From: Streptomyces poonensis
Lineage (GTDB): Bacteria > Actinomycetota > Actinomycetes > Streptomycetales > Streptomycetaceae
Direction of reading: 5' to 3'
Length of the DNA stretch: 64,000 nt
NCBI RefSeq assembly: GCF_014650915.1
Contig: NZ_BMVW01000001.1
Coordinates: 1,116,001 to 1,180,000, forward strand
The notes beneath the pieces are model-generated. The model ran no database searches, was not told the DNA's origin, and was given only the letters and a program-made list of their open reading frames with translations. How positions within the stretch are numbered: position 1 is the first letter of the stretch; every line of letters starts with the position of its first letter. The position numbers and the translations under genes are program-made. This document shows positions 49,199 to 57,585 of the stretch, in pieces.

Positions 49199-49831
49199 GT
49201 GAGCCAGACCGGACACGGTGTCGAGCCTGACGAGCCTGACAAACGCACGTTGCGGCGATCCCTCCTGACGGTGAGAAACAGGTTGCCTGCGGATGACGTG
49301 CGGAAGACGGCGGACGCCCTCGCGCGGTGCGCCCTCGAACTGCCCGAACTCGCGCACGCGCGCACGGTTGCGGCGTACGTCTCCGTCGGCACCGAACCGG
49401 GCACCCTTCCGCTGCTCGACGCCCTCCACGCGCGCGGAGTGCGTGTCCTGCTGCCCGTCCTGCTGCCCGACAACGACCTCGACTGGGGCCCGTACGAGGG
49501 CGAGGGCTCCGTCCTGCCCGTTCAGTACGGCGGGCGGATGGCCCTCCTGGAGCCCGCGGGCGAACGCCTCGGGCCGTGGGCCGTGACGGAGGCCGACGTC
49601 GTCCTGCTGCCGGGCCTCGCCGTCGACGCGCGCGGTCTGCGGCTGGGCCGCGGCGGGGGCTCGTACGACCGCGTCCTCGCCCGGCTGGAGCGCGCGGGAA
49701 CCGATCCGGCGCTGGTGGTGCTGCTGTACGACGCCGAGGTCGTCGACCGCGTCCCGGAGGAGCCGCACGACCGGGCGGTGCACGCGGTGGTGACCCCGTC
49801 GGGCGTACGGCGCTTCCGCACGCCGCACTGA
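49199..49831 (+). CDS. 5-formyltetrahydrofolate cyclo-ligase
   Basis: A 210-residue MTHFS-family enzyme that converts 5-formyl-THF to 5,10-methenyl-THF with ATP. Motifs are KRTLRRSLL, AAYVSVGTEPGTLPLL, VLLPVLLPDNDLDWGPYEG, VLLPGLAVDARGLRLGRGGGSYDRVL (the signature glycine-rich loop) and a C-terminal HAVVTPSGVRRF. GTG 49199 is chosen, with GGGAG 7 nt upstream; ATG 49169 lies in frame but has no ribosome site. It diverges from galU, a pairing that I recall as conserved in actinobacteria. Confidence 0.92.
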   Translation: MSQTGHGVEPDEPDKRTLRRSLLTVRNRLPADDVRKTADALARCALELPELAHARTVAAYVSVGTEPGTLPLLDALHARGVRVLLPVLLPDNDLDWGPYEGEGSVLPVQYGGRMALLEPAGERLGPWAVTEADVVLLPGLAVDARGLRLGRGGGSYDRVLARLERAGTDPALVVLLYDAEVVDRVPEEPHDRAVHAVVTPSGVRRFRTPH

Positions 49832-49857
49832 ACCACGCCAGCCCCTCCCCGTACGCG

Positions 49858-49891
49858 AAATGGCCCTCCACGCGCGCGTGGAGGGCCATTT
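49858..49891. terminator. Bidirectional terminator
   Basis: AAATGGCCCTCCACG-CGCG-CGTGGAGGGCCATTT, a perfect 15-bp stem with A- and T-runs at the base on both strands. It lies between the convergent ligase and acylase genes. Confidence 0.9.
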
Positions 49892-49914
49892 CCGTCAGAC
49901 CGCCGGGGGCGGGG

Positions 49915-52719
49915 TCAGGGCTTCAGCAGCAGTGTGTCGCTCGTGCTGTCCTTGACCGCCTTCTCCGTGAAGGACCAGGGCAACAGCTGCCCCTCGGCCC
50001 ACTTGTCCGTCTGGTCGGTGTAGTGGGCGCTGTAGGCGTGTCCGGAGGCGCCGGTGAGGTTGATCCACCGGGATTTGTCGAGGTCGGCGAGGTTGACCAC
50101 CATCCGCATCGACGGCACCCAGACGACGCCGTAGCCGCCGGCCGCGTTCCAGCCGGTCGCGTTGACCGTGGCCTCGCCGCCGCCGAGCTCCCAGGGGCCG
50201 CGGTTGAGCATGTACTGCAGGAAGCCGGGGCCCGAGGTGCCGAGGGTCTGGTTCTTCAGGAACAGGCGGTGCAGCCGGCCCCAGTTCCAGGTGTCCATGT
50301 CCTTGCCGAGCTTGGCGGTCAGCTCCCAGCGGGCGTCCTCCATGGCCCGCGCGAACAGCTCGTCACGGGTGTCGGCGGCCTCCTCCGTGCGCGTCGCCGG
50401 CGTGGACCACCAGTCGTTGTCCTCGTCGTCGACGATCCGGCGGACCACCTCGAACCAGCGGTCGCCGCCGTCCGGCTGCGCCTGGTCCGCGTCGCGCTCG
50501 CCGCACTCGCGCACCTTCTGGTCCTCGTCGGCCGGGCCGGTGCCGGTCGGCTCGACGTACAGGCACTGGCCCTTGACCCGCAGCTCCTTGGGCAGCTTGT
50601 TGCCGAAGGCGAGCTTGAGGATGTTGCGCCAGACCGCGTTGAAGTAGGCCGCCGCCGACGAGTCGGCGTCCTGGGTGTAGTCCCAGCCCTCCAGGAGCTT
50701 CTGCGCCTGGCGGACGTTCTTGTCGTCGACGTCGATGTTCAGCAGCTTGGGCACCAGCAGCCGGGCGATCTCGCTGCTGTTGTCGAGCTGCATCTGGCGC
50801 ATGTCCTCGGTTGAGATCTTGCCGCCGCCCTTGATCTTCGACTCGATCAGGTCGGTGATCCGCTGGCTGCGCGTGCCGTAACCCCAGTCCGTGGTGAGCG
50901 TGTAGGGGTAGTCCTCCTCGTCGACGACGGCCTGGTTGGCGGTGACGATGTAGCCGCGCTCGGGGTCGTACTCGTGGGGCAGCTCGTCCTGCTTGATGTA
51001 GCCGGTCCAGTCGTAGTCGGAGTCCCAGCCGGGGGCCGGGACGGAGCCGTCGTGGCCCTCCGCGCGCGTGGGGATCTTCCCGGGCAGCTGGTAGCCGATG
51101 TGGTTCTCGGTGTCGGCGTAGATCAGGTTCTGCGAGGGGACGTCGAACAGGGCGGCGGCCTCGCGGAAGTCCGTCCAGTCCTTCGCCTTGTTCATCGCGA
51201 AGACGGCGTCCATGGAGGTGCCGGGGTCCAGCGCGGTCCAGCGCAGCGCGATGCCGTAGCCGTCGCCGCGGTCGGGGGCGGCGCTGTCCACGGTGGCCTT
51301 CTTGCCGACCTCGACGAGCTCGTCGTTGCGGTCGGAGAGCAGGGGGCCGTTGTTCGTGGTGCGGACGACGATCGTCTTGGACTTGCCGCCGGCGACCTTG
51401 ATGGTCTCCTTGCGGGTCTCGAACGGCACCACCTTGCCGTCGTACTCGTAGCCCTCGCCGGTGAGCTTCTCCAGGTACAGGTCCGTGACGTCGACACCGG
51501 AGTTGGTGAAGCCCCACGCGATGTTCTGGTTGTGGCCGATGACGACACCGGGCATGCCCGCGAAGGTGTAGCCGGAGACGTCGTACTGGCACTTGGCGGA
51601 GACGCTGCGGCAGTGCAGGCCCATCTGGTACCAGACGGACGGCAGCGAGGCCGACAGGTGCGGGTCGTTGGCGAGCAGCGGCTCACCGGTGATGGTGTGG
51701 TCGCCGGAGACGACCCAGGAGTTGGAGCCGATGCCGTTGCCGTTCACGCCGACGGCGTCGGGCACGTCCTCCAGGACGTCGTAGAGGCCCATGAGCTGTG
51801 TCTGGAGCACCGCGGAGGCGTCGGTGGCGGTCCCGGTCCCCGCGGCCGTCCCGGTGCCCGTACCGCCCGTGCCGACCGTACCGCCCGTGCCGACCGTGTC
51901 GCCCGTGCCGCTCTGCGTGGAGCCGTCCGAGCTTCCCGTCCAGGTCTCGGTGAGCTCGTCGTACTGCCCCTCCTGCACGATCGCCTTGTTCCGGTCGTAG
52001 GGGTAGTCCGGGTACAGGTCGGCGATCTGCTTCGGGCCGAGGCGGCTGGTCATCAGGGCGCGGTCGATCTCGTCCTGCATGTTGCCGCGCAGGTCCCAGG
52101 CCATCGCCTTCAGCCACGCGATCGAGTCGACGGGCGTCCACTCCGCGGGCGCGTAGTCGTTGGTGAAGCCCAGGGCCGCGTACTCCAGGGAGATCTCCTC
52201 GCCCTTCTTGCCCTTGAGGTACGCGTTGACGCCCTTGGCGTACGCCCGGAGGTACTTCTTGGTCTCGTCCGACAGCTTGGACTCGTACTCCTCCTCGGCG
52301 ACCCGGCTCCAGCCCAGCGTGCGCAGGAACTCGTCGTTGTCGACCTGGCTCTTGCCGAACATCTCGGAGAGCCGGCCCGAGGTCAGATGGCGGCGCACGT
52401 CCATCTCGTAGAACCGGTCCTGCGCCTGGACATAGCCCTGCGCCATGAACAGGTCCTCGTCGGAGGAGGCGTAGATCTGCGGGATCCCGTAGTCGTCGCG
52501 CCGGACGTCGACGGGTCCGGACAGGCCGTCCAGCGTGATGGATCCCTTGGTCTGCGGGAAGGAGGCCCGCACCGTGCTGACCGACCAGTACGCGCCGTAG
52601 GCGACACCGCCGATGATGGCCAGCACCAGGACGATCACGATAAGACGGGCTTTGCGCCCCTTCTTCCTGCCGGACTTGCCGGGCTTCTGTCCGGAAGAGG
52701 CGTTGGTGTTCGGGGGCAT
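49915..52719 (-). CDS. Penicillin acylase family protein (Ntn hydrolase)
   Basis: A 934-residue S45-type acylase. It has a cytoplasmic Lys-rich start, one anchor helix (ARLIVIVLVLAIIGGVAYGAY, about 24-44), the alpha-chain region with VDVRRDDYGIPQIYA and AQGYVQAQDRFYEMDVRR, and a spacer with a TVGTGGTVGTGG repeat. The autocleavage site is GIGSNSWVVSGDHT, where Ser becomes the N-terminal nucleophile. The beta chain has LLANDPHLS, GMPGVVIGHNQNIAWGFT and a C-terminal NRGPWELGGGEATVNA. Such enzymes cleave amides of acyl side chains, including acyl-homoserine lactones or lipopeptides; the substrate is unknown. The Gly-Thr repeat lies in the segment normally removed or exposed between the chains. 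Confidence 0.92.
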   Translation of the reverse strand: MPPNTNASSGQKPGKSGRKKGRKARLIVIVLVLAIIGGVAYGAYWSVSTVRASFPQTKGSITLDGLSGPVDVRRDDYGIPQIYASSDEDLFMAQGYVQAQDRFYEMDVRRHLTSGRLSEMFGKSQVDNDEFLRTLGWSRVAEEEYESKLSDETKKYLRAYAKGVNAYLKGKKGEEISLEYAALGFTNDYAPAEWTPVDSIAWLKAMAWDLRGNMQDEIDRALMTSRLGPKQIADLYPDYPYDRNKAIVQEGQYDELTETWTGSSDGSTQSGTGDTVGTGGTVGTGGTGTGTAAGTGTATDASAVLQTQLMGLYDVLEDVPDAVGVNGNGIGSNSWVVSGDHTITGEPLLANDPHLSASLPSVWYQMGLHCRSVSAKCQYDVSGYTFAGMPGVVIGHNQNIAWGFTNSGVDVTDLYLEKLTGEGYEYDGKVVPFETRKETIKVAGGKSKTIVVRTTNNGPLLSDRNDELVEVGKKATVDSAAPDRGDGYGIALRWTALDPGTSMDAVFAMNKAKDWTDFREAAALFDVPSQNLIYADTENHIGYQLPGKIPTRAEGHDGSVPAPGWDSDYDWTGYIKQDELPHEYDPERGYIVTANQAVVDEEDYPYTLTTDWGYGTRSQRITDLIESKIKGGGKISTEDMRQMQLDNSSEIARLLVPKLLNIDVDDKNVRQAQKLLEGWDYTQDADSSAAAYFNAVWRNILKLAFGNKLPKELRVKGQCLYVEPTGTGPADEDQKVRECGERDADQAQPDGGDRWFEVVRRIVDDEDNDWWSTPATRTEEAADTRDELFARAMEDARWELTAKLGKDMDTWNWGRLHRLFLKNQTLGTSGPGFLQYMLNRGPWELGGGEATVNATGWNAAGGYGVVWVPSMRMVVNLADLDKSRWINLTGASGHAYSAHYTDQTDKWAEGQLLPWSFTEKAVKDSTSDTLLLKP

Positions 52720-52869
52720 CGCTGTCCTTGCTGTCCTAACGCGAGCGGCAGGGCGGGCTGGTGCTTACTACTGAGCGCTGGGCGCTGGAGCAACCATAGG
52801 CGCAGGGCGGGGCACAGCTTGACGCGGAGTCGGCAACCAGCACGCACGGGCGTTCGATCATCGCCGCTG

Positions 52870-52891
52870 AAGCGTCAAGAAAGCGTCAAGA
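52870..52891. repeat. Tandem 11-bp direct repeat upstream of the antiporter gene
   Basis: AAGCGTCAAGA occurs twice head to tail (52870-52880 and 52881-52891), followed by an AT-richer tract. The 11-bp period places both copies on the same face of the helix, as for a response-regulator or activator site. Confidence 0.5.
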
Positions 52892-52990
52892 GTTAGGTAA
52901 GGTAACGAAGTAACTTGCACCGAAGTGCGCGCCGACGGCCTGCTACGTGTGGCGCGGTCACTGCCCGGTCCGGCGAGAAGGGAACAGCCC

Positions 52991-54496
52991 CTGACTGTCC
53001 ACCACCTCAACCAGCTCCTGCTCATCTGCGCGGTCGTCCTGCTCGTCGCGGTGGCAGCGGTCCGGATATCGTCGCGCAGCGGGCTCCCCAGCCTGCTCGT
53101 CTATCTGGGCATCGGCATCGCCATGGGCCAGGACGGCATCGGGGACATCCACTTCGACAGCGCCGAACTGACCCAGGTCATCGGCTACGCGGCCCTCGTC
53201 GTGATCCTGGCGGAGGGCGGCCTCGGCACGAAGTGGCACGAGATCAGACCGGCCCTGCCCGCCGCCAGTTCACTGGCGCTCGTCGGCGTCGCGGTGAGCG
53301 TCGGCGTCACCGCCGCGGGCGCCCACTACTTGATCGGGCTGGAATGGCGGCAATCGCTCATCATCGGGGCGGTGGTCTCCTCCACCGACGCGGCGGCGGT
53401 CTTCTCCGTACTGCGCAAGATCCCCCTCCCCGCGCGCGTGAAGGGCGTTCTGGAGGCCGAGTCCGGGTTCAACGACGCCCCGGTGGTCATCCTGGTCGTC
53501 TCGTTCTCCACCACGGGCCATGTCGAGCACTGGTACGTCCTGCTCGCCGAGATCGCGATGGAGCTGGCCATCGGTGCGGCCATCGGCCTCGCGGTGGGCT
53601 GGCTCGGCGCCTTCGGGCTGCGGCACGTGGCCCTGCCCGCCTCCGGCCTCTACCCGATCGCCGTCATGGCCATCGCGGTCACCGCGTACGCGGCCGGGGC
53701 CCTCGCCCACGGCAGCGGTTTCCTAGCCGTCTACCTGGCCTCCATGGTGCTCGGCAACTCCAGGCTGCCGCACTGGCCCGCCACGCGCGGCTTCGCCGAA
53801 GGGCTCGGCTGGCTCGCCCAGATCGGCATGTTCGTGCTGCTCGGACTGCTCGTCACCCCGCACGAGATGGGCGACGACATCCTGCCCGCGATCGTCATAG
53901 GCCTGGTGCTGACCATGGTGGCCCGGCCGCTGAGCATCGTGATCGGCCTGCTGCCGTTCCGGGTGCCGTGGCAGGAGCAGGCCCTGCTGTCCTGGGCCGG
54001 GCTGCGCGGCGCGGTGCCGATCATCCTCGCCACCATCCCGATGGTGAACGGCGTCGAGTCCAGCCACCGGATCTTCAACATCGTCTTCGTCCTGGTCGTC
54101 GTCTACACCCTGGTCCAGGGGCCCACCCTGCCCTGGCTGGCCCGCAAGCTGCGGCTCGGCGAGGGGTCCGAGGCCGCCGACCTCGGTATCGAGTCGGCAC
54201 CCCTGGAGCGGCTGCGCGGACATCTGCTGTCCGTACCGATCCCGGACGGGTCGAGGATGCACGGCGTCGAGGTCAACGAGCTGCGGCTGCCCACGGGCGC
54301 CGCCGTCACGCTCGTCGTACGGGACGGGACGTCGTTCGTACCGCTGCCGACCACGGTGCTGCGGCGCGGCGACGAGCTGCTCGTGGTGACCACGGACCCC
54401 GTCCGGGACGCGGCGGAGAGGCGCCTGCGAGCCGTCGGCCGGGGCGGCAAGCTGGCCGGATGGCTGGGAACGGGGAACGACGGGGCGAGCACGTGA
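52991..54496 (+). CDS. Potassium/proton antiporter (CPA1, NhaP2/CvrA type), apparent CTG start
   Basis: A 501-residue antiporter. About 12-13 membrane helices (1-395) include the CPA1 core GYAALVVILAEGGLGT, VVSSTDAAAVFSVLR (the STDAAA ion-binding motif), ESGFNDAPVVILV and SWAGLRGAVPIILA. A C-terminal TrkA_C-like domain (about 410-490) follows, with LLSVPIPDGSRMHGVEVNELRLP, which may bind a nucleotide. As I recall the family, it begins TVHHLNQLLL. Here that point is CTG 52991 with AAGGGA 6 nt upstream, whereas the only canonical start, GTG 52925, has no ribosome site and adds 22 non-conserved residues. CTG is therefore favoured. Confidence 0.88.
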   Translation: MTVHHLNQLLLICAVVLLVAVAAVRISSRSGLPSLLVYLGIGIAMGQDGIGDIHFDSAELTQVIGYAALVVILAEGGLGTKWHEIRPALPAASSLALVGVAVSVGVTAAGAHYLIGLEWRQSLIIGAVVSSTDAAAVFSVLRKIPLPARVKGVLEAESGFNDAPVVILVVSFSTTGHVEHWYVLLAEIAMELAIGAAIGLAVGWLGAFGLRHVALPASGLYPIAVMAIAVTAYAAGALAHGSGFLAVYLASMVLGNSRLPHWPATRGFAEGLGWLAQIGMFVLLGLLVTPHEMGDDILPAIVIGLVLTMVARPLSIVIGLLPFRVPWQEQALLSWAGLRGAVPIILATIPMVNGVESSHRIFNIVFVLVVVYTLVQGPTLPWLARKLRLGEGSEAADLGIESAPLERLRGHLLSVPIPDGSRMHGVEVNELRLPTGAAVTLVVRDGTSFVPLPTTVLRRGDELLVVTTDPVRDAAERRLRAVGRGGKLAGWLGTGNDGAST

Positions 54497-54826
54497 TCCT
54501 GCCCACAGGGGCAGGGGCGACGGGACGCGTTCCTCGCACGCACGCGATCGTGCTCACGGTCGGGGTTCGTCCAGGGCCGGGGCGGTTTGCACGATCAGGC
54601 TTGGCCACGGCCGGGGCGGTTTCCACGATCAGGGCTTGCGGTCGCGGCTTGTATACGATGAAGACCCATCTTGATCGGACCACCCCTGCCTGACGCAGGG
54701 CTGGCGCGACCGTATGGCGGCCGGGACACCCCCACGGCGGGCGCCGGTATCTACCGCAGTACGCGCGAGAGGACAGCCCTCGGCGCCCCCGCACGGGCGC
54801 TACCAGGCAGCAGAAAGGCACGGGCC
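54497..54826. other. 330-nt intergenic leader region with direct repeats, upstream of the MFS gene
   Basis: No supported gene. A near-identical 29-30 bp unit beginning GGCCGGGGCGGTTT occurs twice (54575-54603 and 54609-54638). It is followed by TTGTATACGATG, which fits a -10 (TATACG, 54652-54657) and also the GT-N-TA-N-AC core of GntR operators. The implied leader of about 160 nt contains the hairpin CCCTGC-CTGAC-GCAGGG near 54685, so attenuation is possible. Confidence 0.4.
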
Positions 54827-56098
54827 GTGGCATCCACGGTCACCTCGACGTCGTCCCGCCCGGGTTACGGGCAGCTGCTGCGCACCCGCGGCGCCTGGAC
54901 GTTTCTGCTCCCCGGCTTCGCGGCGCGTCAGCCGTTCGCGATGCTGACCATCTCCATCGTGCTGCTGGTGCAGCACACCACCGGTTCCTACGGGGCGGCC
55001 GGCGCCGTGGCCGCCGTCACCGGTGTCTCCATGGCGCTGTTCGCCCCGTACAGCGGCCGTCTGGCCGACCGGCACGGACAGCGGGCGGTGCTGATCCCCG
55101 GCGTGCTGCTGCACACCGTGGCGGGGCTCTCCCTCACCGCGCTGGCCCTGGCGGACGCCCCCCTGTGGACCCTGTTCGCCGCGGCTGTGCCCACCGGTGC
55201 CTCGGTGCCGCAGGTCGGGCCCATGGTGCGGGCCCGCTGGGGTGTGAAGCTCCAGGGCTCGCCCCTGATGACGACCGCGGCGGCCTTCGAGTCCGTCACG
55301 GACGAGCTGACCTTCGTACTCGGCCCGCTGGTGGCGACCGCGCTGTGCACCGCCGTGGACCCCGCGGCCGGCCTGGTCACGGAGGCGGCGCTGACGCTGC
55401 TCGGCGGACTGCTGTTCGCGGCACAGCGCGGTACGCAGCCTTCTCCCGCCGCCGACGAGCACGCGCGCGTGAAGCACGATCCTGCACTGCGGGTGCCCGG
55501 CGTACGTGTCCTGGTCGTCACGTTCCTGGGCATCGGCACCGTCTTCGGCGGCATGCAGGTGTCGCTCGCGGCGTTCACCGAGTCGATCGGCGAGCCGGGC
55601 CTGAACGGTGTCCTGTACGGCGTCTTCGCCGCGGGCAACATGCTCTCCGGCGTCGTCTGCGGCGCCATCGCCTGGAAGGCGGCCCCGCAGCGGCGGCTGG
55701 TCGTCGGGTACGCCGCGCTCGCGCTCACGGCGTCGGGCCTGTGGGCCGCCCACTCCGTACCGCTCCTCGCCGGCCTCGGCCTGCTGGTCGGCATGTGCAT
55801 CGCCCCCTCACTGATCACCGGCTACACGCTGGTCGAGGACCTGGTCGCGGCGGGCGCCCGCACCGAGGCCTTCACCTGGCTGACCGGTGCGGTGGCGCTC
55901 GGCCAGGCGGCCGCCGTCACGGTCGCCGGCCAGCTGGAGGACCGCCTGTGGGACGGGGCCGGATTCCTGGTCCCGATGGCGGGCACCGTGCTGGCCCTGG
56001 TGACCCTCGTGGCCCTGCGGTCGCGCCTGGTGGCCCCGTCCCAGGGGCGCACGGTGGCGCGTGGCGTCGGTCACCGACAGGCGGTCCCAGTGGACTGA
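54827..56098 (+). CDS. MFS transporter
   Basis: A 423-residue major-facilitator protein with about 12 hydrophobic segments. A cytoplasmic loop 2-3 motif, SGRLADRHGQRAVLIPG, fits MFS motif A (G-x-x-x-D-R-x-G-R-R). The subfamily resembles YbfB/sugar-efflux or drug-export types, and the substrate cannot be assigned. GTG 54827 is preceded by GAAAGG; the frame is open upstream through the repeat-bearing leader, but codon use there is poor. It is followed by the FmdB gene 69 nt later with its own ribosome site. Confidence 0.88.
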   Translation: MASTVTSTSSRPGYGQLLRTRGAWTFLLPGFAARQPFAMLTISIVLLVQHTTGSYGAAGAVAAVTGVSMALFAPYSGRLADRHGQRAVLIPGVLLHTVAGLSLTALALADAPLWTLFAAAVPTGASVPQVGPMVRARWGVKLQGSPLMTTAAAFESVTDELTFVLGPLVATALCTAVDPAAGLVTEAALTLLGGLLFAAQRGTQPSPAADEHARVKHDPALRVPGVRVLVVTFLGIGTVFGGMQVSLAAFTESIGEPGLNGVLYGVFAAGNMLSGVVCGAIAWKAAPQRRLVVGYAALALTASGLWAAHSVPLLAGLGLLVGMCIAPSLITGYTLVEDLVAAGARTEAFTWLTGAVALGQAAAVTVAGQLEDRLWDGAGFLVPMAGTVLALVTLVALRSRLVAPSQGRTVARGVGHRQAVPVD

Positions 56099-56167
56099 TC
56101 CCCGGGAATACGTCACTATGGACCGTCGTTAGCACTCATCGAGTGAGAGTGCCAGGAGGAAGACACA

Positions 56168-56473
56168 GTGCCGACGTACCAGTACCAGTGCACCGAGTGC
56201 GGTGAGGGCCTCGAAGCGGTGCAGAAGTTCACCGACGACGCCCTGACCGAGTGCCCCAACTGCGGTGGCCGCCTGAAGAAGGTTTTCTCCGCGGTCGGCA
56301 TCGTCTTCAAGGGCTCCGGCTTCTACCGGAACGACAGCCGCGGCTCGTCCTCGAGCAGCAGCCCGGCGTCGCCCGCCAAGTCGACGTCCTCGTCGTCCTC
56401 CTCGGACTCGTCGTCCTCGACCACGAGCTCGTCGTCCACGACCTCCTCGTCGAGCGGCAGCTCGGCCGCGTAA
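56168..56473 (+). CDS. FmdB-family zinc-ribbon protein with serine-rich tail
   Basis: A 101-residue protein. The first 45 residues are an FmdB/CxxC_CxxC_SSSS zinc ribbon: MPTYQYQCTECGEGLEAVQK, then CPNCGGRLKKVFSAVGI. Four Cys (CxxC...CxxC) should bind one zinc. The remaining half is almost pure Ser/Thr, the SSSS tail that gives the family its name. The function is unknown. GTG 56168 has GGAGGAAG 7 nt upstream. Confidence 0.9.
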   Translation: MPTYQYQCTECGEGLEAVQKFTDDALTECPNCGGRLKKVFSAVGIVFKGSGFYRNDSRGSSSSSSPASPAKSTSSSSSSDSSSSTTSSSSTTSSSSGSSAA

Positions 56474-56514
56474 GCGGATCCGGGCGGTGCCGACGGGCAC
56501 CCGAAGACTCACAG

Positions 56515-56542
56515 GACCCCGCCGTCGTACGACGGCGGGGTC
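56515..56542. terminator. Terminator after the FmdB gene
   Basis: GACCCCGCCGTCGT followed directly by its complement, a 14-bp perfect arm (effective loop of 4 nt), 41 nt after the FmdB stop. Confidence 0.8.
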
Positions 56543-56563
56543 TCTGGCATTCCCGGCCCCGGT

Positions 56564-56569
56564 TAGGGT
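56564..56569 (+). promoter_or_regulatory. -10-like hexamer of the MTA phosphorylase gene
   Basis: TAGGGT lies 6 nt before ATG 56576, with no ribosome site. This fits a leaderless message. Confidence 0.45.
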
Positions 56570-56575
56570 GCGGGC

Positions 56576-57424
56576 ATGGCGAACACGGGCAACGGCACGG
56601 CCGAGATCGGTGTCATCGGCGGTTCCGGCTTCTACTCCTTCCTCGACGACGTCACCGAGATACAGGTCGACACTCCCTACGGGCCGCCCAGCGACTCCGT
56701 CTTCCTCGGCGAGCTCGCCGGGCGCCGGGTCGCCTTCCTGCCCCGTCATGGACGCGGCCACCATCTGCCGCCGCACCGGATCAACTACCGTGCCAACCTG
56801 TGGGCGCTGCGGTCGGTCGGAGTGCGCCAGGTGCTCGGCCCCTGTGCGGTGGGCGGGCTGCGGCCGGAGTACGGGCCGGGCACGCTGCTCGTGCCGGACC
56901 AGCTGGTGGACCGTACGAAGTCCCGGGCACAGACGTACTTCGACGGACTGCCGCTGCCCGACGGCACCGTCCCCCATGTCGTCCACGTCTCGCTGGCGGA
57001 CCCGTACTGCCCCATCGGCCGCAAGGTCGCGCTGGAGGCGGCGCGCGGGCGGGACTGGGAGCCGGTGGACGGCGGCACCCTGGTCGTCGTCGAGGGCCCG
57101 CGCTTCTCGACGCGCGCCGAGTCGCTCTGGCACCAGGCGCAGGGCTGGTCGGTGGTGGGCATGACCGGCCACCCCGAAGCGGCGCTCGCCCGGGAGCTGG
57201 AGCTCTGCTACACCTCGCTGACCCTGGTCACCGACCTCGACGCGGGCGCCGAGACGGGCGAGGGCGTCTCGCACGAGGAGGTGCTGGAGGTGTTCGCCGC
57301 GAACGTCGACCGGCTGCGGGGCGTGCTGTTCGACGCGATCGCCGCGCTGCCGCCGAACGGGACACGGGACTGCCTGTGCAGCGAGGCGCTGGGGGGAATG
57401 GATCCGGGGTTCGGGATGCCGTGA
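56576..57424 (+). CDS. mtnP: S-methyl-5'-thioadenosine phosphorylase
   Basis: A 282-residue PNP/MTAP-family phosphorylase that splits methylthioadenosine into adenine and methylthioribose-1-phosphate in methionine salvage. Motifs are IGVIGGSGFYSF, FLPRHGRGHHLPPHRINYRANLWAL, VVVEGPRFSTRAES and VVGMTGHPEAALARELELCY. The RHGRGH and INYRAN boxes are typical for MTAP rather than plain purine nucleoside phosphorylase. ATG 56576 is supported by a -10 spaced 6 nt. Confidence 0.93.
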   Translation: MANTGNGTAEIGVIGGSGFYSFLDDVTEIQVDTPYGPPSDSVFLGELAGRRVAFLPRHGRGHHLPPHRINYRANLWALRSVGVRQVLGPCAVGGLRPEYGPGTLLVPDQLVDRTKSRAQTYFDGLPLPDGTVPHVVHVSLADPYCPIGRKVALEAARGRDWEPVDGGTLVVVEGPRFSTRAESLWHQAQGWSVVGMTGHPEAALARELELCYTSLTLVTDLDAGAETGEGVSHEEVLEVFAANVDRLRGVLFDAIAALPPNGTRDCLCSEALGGMDPGFGMP

Positions 57425-57486
57425 CGGGTTCCGGAGTGCCGTGACGGGGCCGGAGTGCTGCGGAACTCTCCGTTCGGGTGCGGGAG

Positions 57487-57513
57487 TTATCCACAACCCG
57501 TTCGTTGTCCACG
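57487..57513 (+). promoter_or_regulatory. Two DnaA-box-like sequences
   Basis: TTATCCACA (57487-57495) and TTGTCCACG (57505-57513), in the same orientation, starts 18 bp apart. The first is a perfect consensus DnaA box, the second one base from the Streptomyces form TTGTCCACA. They sit 70-100 bp upstream of the CpaB-like gene. No oriC features are present, so a regulatory or DnaA-titration site is more likely. Confidence 0.45.
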
Positions 57514-57585
57514 GGCGTCAGCAGACCACGCCGCGAAGCCTCATCGTGGGACCGCAAGCCGATCCCACGCAGCAGGCGGTGACTC

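Noticed and set aside
54658..54693. An 11-codon leader peptide (MKTHLDRTTPA) before the MFS gene
   Set aside because: Its ATG directly follows the TATACG that looks like the -10, so the transcript would start inside the ORF; there is also no ribosome site.
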